Below are positions 1 through 6,229 of a stretch of DNA of 50,744 bases, in pieces. A model generated the notes under the pieces. That model was not told the origin of the DNA. It saw only the letters and a list, made by a program, of their open reading frames with translations, and did no database searches. Within the stretch, counting starts at the first letter, position 1, and each line of letters opens with the position of its first letter. The position numbers and the translations under genes are program-made. Source of the DNA: Pseudoduganella ginsengisoli (GTDB lineage: Bacteria; Pseudomonadota; Gammaproteobacteria; Burkholderiales; Burkholderiaceae_D); assembly GCF_009720865.1 (NCBI RefSeq), contig NZ_WNLA01000033.1:1-50744 (forward strand), in the 5' to 3' direction.

Positions 1-3000
1 GGCAGGACTGTGCAGCACGGCCGCGTGCTCCAGCCCGCCCGGCAGCGGCTGCGCCATGGCGCCAAAGCCCAGCACCATGCGCACGGCAAACGGCGCATGG
101 GCCGGACCGGACGCGCGCGCCAGCAACGGCAGCAGCGGCAGCAGGCTTGAAGGGCTGAACGCCGCTCCTGCCACGAAACCTGCATAGCGCACACCGGCCG
201 TGCCGTCGAGCAGCCGCAGCGCCTCGTCCACACTGGACGCGCGGCCAAAACGCCAGCCCCATGGCGACGCCGCATGGACCAGCGCCTGCCCTGTCTCGTC
301 ATCATCTTCGAGCAACAGCACGGCCAGCCCGCACAGGGCCGGTGGCGGATGCACGGGCGGCATCGATGCCGCAGCGAGGCCGTAGGGCACCGTCACGGTA
401 AAAGTGCTGCCCGTGCCTGGCGTACTGTCGACGGCAATGCCGCCGCCCATTAACCTGGCGAGGCGCTGCGCAATGGCCAGTCCCAGTCCGGTGCCGCCAT
501 GGCGCCGGCTCATCGATGAATCAGCCTGCACGAACGGTGAAAACAGGCGCGGCAGCAATTCCGGCGTGATGCCCGGCCCCGTATCCGACACCGCGAAGCG
601 CAGCGCCGGCTGTTCGCCGCCGCGCGGCGCCATGCCGATGCGCAGCGCAACCTTGCCCTGCTGCGTAAACTTCAGCGCATTGCCCGTCAAGTTGATGAGG
701 ATTTGTTCCAGCCGCATGGCATCGAGCCGCACGCAAGCTGGCACGCCCGGATCGACATCAATCACCATGCGGATCGGCTTGTCGCCGACGGCGACCGCCA
801 TCACGGCGCTGACCGCATGCGCGACGTCATCGATACTGACGTCGGTTTCCGCCAATTCCAGGCGGCCCGCTTCGACTTTGGAAAAGTCCAGGATATCGTT
901 CAGCACAGTCAGCAGCGTGCGGCCAGACGCAGCAATCATACCCAGGTAATTCTGCTGTTCCGCTGTCAGCTCGGTACGGCCCAGTAAATTGGACAGGCCC
1001 AGTACCGCATTCATCGGCGTGCGCAATTCGTGGCTCATGTTGGCCACGAAAGCGCTTTTCGCCTGGCTGGCCGACTCCGCGCGCTCCTTCGCCCCCAGTA
1101 ATTCTTCGGCAGCCTGGCGCGCTTCCCATTCCGATTTTTCCAGCACGGCATTCTTTTCATGCAATTCGTGCGTCATGCGTTCGGCCAGCGCCAGCGCTTC
1201 CAGCCGCGTGGACGACAGCGAGCGCACCATTTCAAACACGAGGATGCTGACCAGCGCCCCCAGCACCAGCACGATCAGCGCTTTTTCACGGTCGATACCC
1301 GCTTCATAGCCGGGCGTCGAGGCCACCTGCACGCGCCAGTGGCGGCCTGTCTGGCCCACGGGCACGGACTTTTCCAATACATAGCGGCGCGCGAACATCG
1401 TGTCCTGCTGTTGCGGCGGACTGCTGCGATACAGCAGCGGCCCATCGCTGTCTTCATACACATCGAGGCGCACTTCCGGCAACGTACCGAGCGCCATGCT
1501 GCCGAATAAATCCTGGATGCGGAACGCGCTGTGGATGAAGCCCATCAAGTCTTGCATGCGCTGCGCTTCCGTGCCCGGATCGCCGCCGCGGTAGACCGGG
1601 TGATACATGATAAAGCCGGGCGGCGGCGCGGCTTCGCGCTCGCTGACCAGTGTCACATGGGAAGTGGCGGCGATGCGGCCGCTGCGCGCCGCTTCCATCA
1701 GCGCGGCACGGCGCACCGGTTCAGACAGCACGTTGTAGCCCCATACGCGCCGGTTGCTGGCGTTGAACGGTTCCAGGTATTGCGCAATGGCGAAGTGGCC
1801 GTCCACGCTTTGCTTCGGCCATACGCGGAACGCAGGATCTTCGGCCCGCATGGCTTTTTCGTACGGTTCCACCATGTCGTCGTCGAGCCAGGCCACATAG
1901 CCGACACTGGCGGAACCAGGAAAGCTTTGTTCGATTTCCAGGCCCGCCACGAAACGCGCCCATTCGCTGCGCTCGACCGAGTGCGACGCGGCAAAATACG
2001 TGGCGCTGATTTTCAGCAGCCGTTCATAATCCGTCAGCCTGCCTTCGACACGCTGCCATACATTGTTGGCGATGTGGTGGAAATTGTCGGCGGCGCGCTG
2101 CTCCGTATATTCCGCCACCAGCTGCCACGAAACAGCCGTCACGCCCAGCCCGGCATACAGTACGCGCAGCGGCAGCAGCGGCGGCCACTCGATCTTGCTG
2201 CGCCGGCCATCGCGCGCATGCCGTTCCGCATCGGCGCCCGCCATCATCGTGGTGATGGCGGCCAGTCCGATATATATCCCCAGCGCCAGCACGGTACCCT
2301 GCTGCGTCCCCACGGCAAACGCGGGGACGCCGGCGGCGGACGCCAGCCAGGCAGCCAGCGTGATCAGCATGACGATGGCCGTGCTGCAGCGCTGGCCGAA
2401 ACGCCAGGCGGCCCAGCCGGCGCAAGGCAGCAGCAGGAAGGCGGCAATGGGCGGCGCACCCTGCCCGGACAATGGCAAGCCAAATGCCCCGGCCAGCAGC
2501 AGCGCCGTCACCGTGGCATGCAGCACGGCTTCGCGTCCCCGGCCGGCCGGATCCAATGCGATGGGGCTATCGCAGGCAAACGCCAGCAGCAGCGGCGCCA
2601 CCACCAGCAATCCCAGCACGTCGCCCATCCACCAGGCTGCCGCAACGGACGGCAAGTCAGCCGTACCGATATCGCCTCGCGCGAGCAAGGCCGCCGCCCC
2701 TGCCAGCGCGACGGGCAGCGACGCCGCGGCGGCGGCCGCACAGTACAAATAAACCTGGCGCAGGCGCCGGAACTGGTAGCTGCCGGCAAAGATGCGCTCC
2801 ATCCAAGCGGCGGCCAGCATCACGGACGCCACATTGGCCACGGCAATCGCGGCGCAGGCAGCGCCGCCGGCCAGCGTCAATGCGCCATGGCGCGACTCGA
2901 TGTGCAGGTTGGCCAGCAAGGCGCCCAGCAGCACCGCATAAGCCATGCGGCGGCCGCACAGCAGCACGGCCGCCAGGCCCAGGCCGGCAGGCAGCCAGAC

Positions 3001-3138
3001 CGGTACGGCATTGCCTTTTGCGATGGCCAGCATTTGGCCCAGTGCGGCGAGCGCCGCATACAGCAGCGCACATAAAAGGATGGCTGAAATTTGCCGCGCA
3101 CGCGGCTGGCTGTTGAGGTTCCAGTCGCGCCGCATCAT
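1..3138 (-). CDS. MASE1-CHASE hybrid sensor histidine kinase (C-terminus off window)
   Basis: Membrane hybrid histidine kinase, 1046 codons visible and continuing past the left edge. An N-terminal multi-span MASE1-like membrane domain (about residues 15-290, with a WLPAGLGLAAVLL stretch) is followed by an extracytoplasmic CHASE ligand domain (about 350-560), another membrane span and a coiled coil. The HisKA domain has the phospho-acceptor His703 in SHELRTPMN. The HATPase domain has an N box near 816, DTGPGI near 853 and GTGLGL near 880. From about residue 936 comes a receiver-like domain that keeps the acidic cluster (LLLEDD) but has GFVAGAAF where the phosphorylated Asp should be, so it looks like a pseudo-receiver; a true receiver may follow outside the window. 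The start is the first of two tandem ATGs, 5 bases after the stop of the diguanylate cyclase gene, implying one transcript. The ligand is unknown. Confidence 0.93.
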   Translation of the reverse strand, partial: MMRRDWNLNSQPRARQISAILLCALLYAALAALGQMLAIAKGNAVPVWLPAGLGLAAVLLCGRRMAYAVLLGALLANLHIESRHGALTLAGGAACAAIAVANVASVMLAAAWMERIFAGSYQFRRLRQVYLYCAAAAAASLPVALAGAAALLARGDIGTADLPSVAAAWWMGDVLGLLVVAPLLLAFACDSPIALDPAGRGREAVLHATVTALLLAGAFGLPLSGQGAPPIAAFLLLPCAGWAAWRFGQRCSTAIVMLITLAAWLASAAGVPAFAVGTQQGTVLALGIYIGLAAITTMMAGADAERHARDGRRSKIEWPPLLPLRVLYAGLGVTAVSWQLVAEYTEQRAADNFHHIANNVWQRVEGRLTDYERLLKISATYFAASHSVERSEWARFVAGLEIEQSFPGSASVGYVAWLDDDMVEPYEKAMRAEDPAFRVWPKQSVDGHFAIAQYLEPFNASNRRVWGYNVLSEPVRRAALMEAARSGRIAATSHVTLVSEREAAPPPGFIMYHPVYRGGDPGTEAQRMQDLMGFIHSAFRIQDLFGSMALGTLPEVRLDVYEDSDGPLLYRSSPPQQQDTMFARRYVLEKSVPVGQTGRHWRVQVASTPGYEAGIDREKALIVLVLGALVSILVFEMVRSLSSTRLEALALAERMTHELHEKNAVLEKSEWEARQAAEELLGAKERAESASQAKSAFVANMSHELRTPMNAVLGLSNLLGRTELTAEQQNYLGMIAASGRTLLTVLNDILDFSKVEAGRLELAETDVSIDDVAHAVSAVMAVAVGDKPIRMVIDVDPGVPACVRLDAMRLEQILINLTGNALKFTQQGKVALRIGMAPRGGEQPALRFAVSDTGPGITPELLPRLFSPFVQADSSMSRRHGGTGLGLAIAQRLARLMGGGIAVDSTPGTGSTFTVTVPYGLAAASMPPVHPPPALCGLAVLLLEDDDETGQALVHAASPWGWRFGRASSVDEALRLLDGTAGVRYAGFVAGAAFSPSSLLPLLPLLARASGPAHAPFAVRMVLGFGAMAQPLPGGLEHAAVLHSPA

Positions 3139-3143
3139 CGCCG

Positions 3144-4079
3144 TCAGGGCCCGTGGCTGCCGGCCCCCTCAGCTGCGACCCGGTAGCAGTTGCGGCCCTG
3201 CTGCTTGGCCAGGTAAAGGGCGCGGTCGGCCTGGCCCAGGAACATTTCAATGGAACTCCCCGGTTCCGGCAGGATAGCGCTCAAGCCGGCGCTGATGCTG
3301 ACGTGGGGCGCTGTCAGCGATGCCGCGTGCGGCAATTGCAGCGCCGCTACCCGGCCGCAGATCCACGCGCCGTAATGTTCCAGCGCAGCCCAGTCGGAAT
3401 TGGGCAGCAGTACGACGAATTCTTCGCCGCCATACCGCGCGACAATTTCCGCAGGCCGCCGCGTGCCGCTGCCGATGGCTTCCGCCACGGCCTTCAGGCA
3501 CGTGTCACCCATTTGGTGGCCGTAGTGGTCGTTGTACAGCTTGAAGTGGTCGACGTCAATCAGCGCTACGCCCATCAAATCGCGCTGGCGCTGGTGGCGC
3601 GCGAATTCTTCCGCCATGCGCTCGTCGAAGAAACGGCGGTTATACAAGCCGGTCAGGCCATCGCGGCTGGCCTGGCCCTGCAAGCTTTGTAACGCGGCCT
3701 GCAGGCGCAGGTGGGTACGCACGCGGGCCTGCACCACGGGAGCGATCAGCGGCTTCGTGATGAAGTCGACGGCGCCGGCTGCCAGGCCGGCCAGTTCGCT
3801 TTCGGTGCTGTCATGGGCGGTCACGAAGATCACGGGGCTGTGCGGCAAGTCGGGGTCGGCGGCAATGCGGCGGCACACTTCAAAGCCATCCATATGGTGC
3901 ATTTCCACGTCCAGCAAAATCAATTGCGGGCGCTGGCGGCGCGCCATTTCCAGGCCGGCGGCGCCGTCCATGGCAAAGATGATTTTGCCCTGGTCGCGCA
4001 CCATGGCGGCCAGCAGCTGGATGGTTTCCGCGTTGTCGTCGATGATGAGGATCGTGCTTTCGCCGCCTTGCGCGCTCAT
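3144..4079 (-). CDS. Receiver-GGDEF diguanylate cyclase response regulator
   Basis: Cytoplasmic response regulator of 311 residues that should make cyclic di-GMP when phosphorylated. The receiver domain (about 8-125) has Asp57 in LILLDVEM, the acidic pair in IIDD and Lys109 in ITKP. The GGDEF domain (about 140-300) carries an intact RYGGEEF active site at 217-221. The usual RxxD product-inhibition site is RPAE at 208-211, so Asp is replaced by Glu and feedback inhibition may be altered. Architecture is like PleD/WspR-type cyclases with a single receiver. The ATG overlaps the stop of the upstream Hpt gene as ATGA, so translation is probably coupled. The hybrid kinase downstream is the obvious phosphate source, with the Hpt protein as intermediate; that pairing is inference. 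Confidence 0.95.
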   Translation of the reverse strand: MSAQGGESTILIIDDNAETIQLLAAMVRDQGKIIFAMDGAAGLEMARRQRPQLILLDVEMHHMDGFEVCRRIAADPDLPHSPVIFVTAHDSTESELAGLAAGAVDFITKPLIAPVVQARVRTHLRLQAALQSLQGQASRDGLTGLYNRRFFDERMAEEFARHQRQRDLMGVALIDVDHFKLYNDHYGHQMGDTCLKAVAEAIGSGTRRPAEIVARYGGEEFVVLLPNSDWAALEHYGAWICGRVAALQLPHAASLTAPHVSISAGLSAILPEPGSSIEMFLGQADRALYLAKQQGRNCYRVAAEGAGSHGP

Positions 4080-4693
4080 GGCTGTTCTCCCAGCACATGC
4101 AGCACAGCGGCGAAATCCAGCCGCGCCATCGCGACATCAATGGCGGCGGCGCGGGTTTGCCCCAGCTTCGCCAACGCGGGTTTCATTTGCTGGTATTGGG
4201 CGACTGCGTCGATGTTGCGTTCGGCCAGCAGGGTTTTCCACTCTTGCAGTGCGCTGCTATCCAGGGCAATCCCGGCGTGGCCGGCGCCCTGCGCACGCGG
4301 CTGGCGCGCCAGCCACGCCAGCGCGGCATCGACGGAAGCCAGCAATTGCTGCCTGGCCTGGTCGAACTGCGGCTGCGTGGCTCGCCCGTCCTTGACGGCC
4401 GCTTCCAGTACACGCGACGTATCCGAAAAGACCGTGGCGCCCAGGGTGCCAATGGTGCCGCGCAGCGAATGAATTCGCGCAGCCGACTCGGATAGCTGCC
4501 CTTCCCGCCACGCGACCCAGGCCGCTTCCAAATCGCGCGCCGCGACGCTGCAGACTTTATCCATCAGCGCCAGCAGCGCCTCGCGCTGGACCGGCTGGGC
4601 AGCGGCGGCCGCCATCAGGCGCTCCACATCAAATACACCGCGAATAAAACCCTGCCCATTTTCTTGCAAGCCACTAGTCGTTCCGATAGTCAT
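4076..4693 (-). CDS. Hpt-domain phosphotransfer protein
   Basis: Protein of 205 residues with a histidine phosphotransfer domain in its first half: His75 in ARIHSLRGT matches the HxLKG motif (Lys replaced by Arg), and GTLGA follows as expected. The C-terminal half is alpha-helical looking and not recognised. An open frame continues upstream to 4810, but the ATG at 4693 is preferred because GGAGAG stands a suitable distance before it and the upstream extension looks non-coding. It is the first gene of the operon Hpt - receiver-GGDEF - hybrid kinase and overlaps the next gene by 4 bases. Expected role: relay phosphate from the kinase receiver to the diguanylate cyclase receiver in the cytoplasm. 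Confidence 0.85.
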   Translation of the reverse strand: MTIGTTSGLQENGQGFIRGVFDVERLMAAAAAQPVQREALLALMDKVCSVAARDLEAAWVAWREGQLSESAARIHSLRGTIGTLGATVFSDTSRVLEAAVKDGRATQPQFDQARQQLLASVDAALAWLARQPRAQGAGHAGIALDSSALQEWKTLLAERNIDAVAQYQQMKPALAKLGQTRAAAIDVAMARLDFAAVLHVLGEQP

Positions 4694-4788
4694 TATTAGT
4701 CGCTCTCCGCTATTTGCCGGGACGCACGTCATGCTAGCGATCATACTCGCATTCAGCCCATCAGCGCAGCGCAAGTAACACGCCTGCC

Positions 4789-4845
4789 GTGGGGTCAGGC
4801 GTGCATTCATGCATATTCCCCGTGGGGTCAGACGTGCATTCGTGC
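4789..4845 (+). repeat. Two direct copies of a 24-bp repeat (left arm)
   Basis: Copies at 4789-4812 and 4822-4845 share the core GTGGGGTCAGACGTGCA (copy 1 has G for A in the middle and one more change near its end). The start-to-start distance is 33 bases. They are mirrored by the inverted pair at 4982-5038. The arrangement resembles REP-like intergenic repeats, but no transposase is near. Confidence 0.9.
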
Positions 4846-4981
4846 GTCAATTACACCCCGGAGGCCGCATTACCCGTACGGGCTGGGCGCGGGCTGTCCG
4901 GCGCAGGGCCCTGGTTGATGCGTTTCGAACCGCCCTGGGCGGCCCGGCCGCCAGCGCCGCCGGCGCAACAGCGCTAGAATT

Positions 4982-5038
4982 GCACGATTGCACGTCTGAC
5001 CCCACGGCTGGAATGCACGAATGCACGTCTGACCCCAC
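4982..5038 (-). repeat. Two inverted copies of the same 24-bp repeat (right arm)
   Basis: Copies at 4982-5005 and 5015-5038, again 33 bases apart. The copy at 5015-5038 is the exact reverse complement of the copy at 4822-4845. The last base lies only 5 bases before the lrgA ATG, so this element supplies the whole immediate 5' region of that gene. Confidence 0.9.
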
Positions 5039-5043
5039 TGTTT

Positions 5044-5400
5044 ATGCTGACGACTTTTTCTATTTTGCTGCTGTTCCAGTGCCTGGGCGAAGGGCTGGCT
5101 TATGCGTTTGGGCTGCCGGTGCCGGGGCCTGTGATCGGGATGCTGTTGCTGCTGGCGGCGCTGGCGGCATCGCCCCGGCTGCTCGATGCGATGGAAGCTA
5201 CGGCAACGGAATTGCTGCGCCACTTGTCGCTGCTGTTCGTGCCGGCCGGCGTCGGCATCATGGTGTCGGCTTCCGTGCTGCGCGGCCACTGGCTGGCCAT
5301 CGTGGTGTCCGTGATTGCCAGTACCGCTCTGACGCTGGGCGTCACGGCGCTGGTCATGCGCGCCGTTGCTTCCGGCCCGAAGGACGGCCCCGATGCATGA
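5044..5400 (+). CDS. lrgA: CidA/LrgA family holin-like membrane protein
   Basis: Small inner-membrane protein of 118 residues, almost entirely hydrophobic with about four membrane spans. ILLLFQCLGEG near the N-terminus, LPVPGPVIGMLLL and LSLLFVPAGVGIM are typical CidA/LrgA family stretches. In other bacteria these proteins affect murein hydrolase export, autolysis or export of small organic acids. The start fits the family alignment although no Shine-Dalgarno sequence is visible: the ATG sits 5 bases after a 24-bp repeat. The lrgB-type gene follows with an 8-base overlap, as is usual for the pair. Confidence 0.9.
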   Translation: MLTTFSILLLFQCLGEGLAYAFGLPVPGPVIGMLLLLAALAASPRLLDAMEATATELLRHLSLLFVPAGVGIMVSASVLRGHWLAIVVSVIASTALTLGVTALVMRAVASGPKDGPDA

Positions 5401-6136
5401 CGCCGCCCTGCCCGAATTCAACCGCATCTGGGTCTACCTGGCCGCGACGCCCCTATTGGGCCTGACCTTGACGCTGTGCGCCTATGCGCTGGCCCACCAC
5501 CTGTACACGCGCTGCAAATTCTCGCCGCTGGCCAACCCCGTCGCCATCGCCGTGGCCCTGATTTGCGCTGTCCTGGCCATCAGCGGCATGCCCTACCGCG
5601 ATTACTTTGCCGGCGCCCAGTTCGTGCATTTCCTGCTGGGCCCCGCCACGGTGGCGCTGGCCGTCCCGCTGGCGCGCGCCCTGCCGCGCGTCAGGAAGGC
5701 ATTCATTCCCATGGCGTGCGCGCTGCTGGCCGGCAGCGTGACAGCCATCATCTCCGCCGTGGGCCTGGTGCTGGCGCTGGGCGGTACCCGGCAACTGGCC
5801 GCCAGTATCGGACCCAAATCCGCGACGTCGCCCATCGCCATGGCGGTATCGGACAAACTGGGCGGCCTGCCCGCCCTGACCGCCGTCCTCGTCATCACGA
5901 CCGGCATCTTCGGCGCCGTCGCAGGCCGCGCCATTTTCAACGCCTTGCGTATTCATCAACCCGAGTGGCGCGGCTTCGCACTGGGCGTGGCGTCGCACGG
6001 CATCGGCACGGCCCGGGCCTTCCAGGTCAGCGCGGAAATGGGCGCTTTCGCGGGACTTGGCATGGGCTTGAATGGCGTCTTGACGGCTCTGCTGGCGCCA
6101 CAGCTGGTGCCCTGGCTGGTGGGCTGGCTGGGCTGA
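5393..6136 (+). CDS. lrgB: LrgB family membrane protein
   Basis: Inner-membrane protein of 247 residues, partner of LrgA/CidA. The family signature region SIGPKSATSPIAMAVSD is present, as are the ASHGIGTARAF stretch and several hydrophobic spans across the whole length. The ATG at 5393 is chosen because it overlaps the end of lrgA (ATGCATGA); an upstream in-frame ATG at 5366 lies inside lrgA and is less likely. Function is by family: a pair of this type modulates envelope autolysis or organic-acid transport. No terminator is obvious in the 93 bases before the next gene. Confidence 0.93.
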   Translation: MHDAALPEFNRIWVYLAATPLLGLTLTLCAYALAHHLYTRCKFSPLANPVAIAVALICAVLAISGMPYRDYFAGAQFVHFLLGPATVALAVPLARALPRVRKAFIPMACALLAGSVTAIISAVGLVLALGGTRQLAASIGPKSATSPIAMAVSDKLGGLPALTAVLVITTGIFGAVAGRAIFNALRIHQPEWRGFALGVASHGIGTARAFQVSAEMGAFAGLGMGLNGVLTALLAPQLVPWLVGWLG

Positions 6137-6229
6137 ATTCCCATGGATTTGTCGGCGTAACGCTACAGTCTGCATGGAAATACGGATTCCGCTTACACTG
6201 GAGTCCTGCCTGACAACCGGGGACCGCCC

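Larger units (their letters stand above)
4694..5043. other. Gap between Hpt operon and lrgA, carrying repeats
   Basis: No convincing gene. The left part should hold the promoter of the Hpt operon; a TATGAT-like -10 on the minus strand is visible at 4740-4745 with no good -35. The rest is dominated by two pairs of 24-bp repeats (listed separately) around a GC-rich centre at about 4846-4981. Short open frames here are not supported by codon pattern or ribosome binding sites. Confidence 0.6.

Noticed and set aside
4809..5465. Open frame running through the repeats and lrgA in another frame
   Set aside because: Low-complexity Arg/Ala-rich product, conflict with lrgA, no ribosome binding site.
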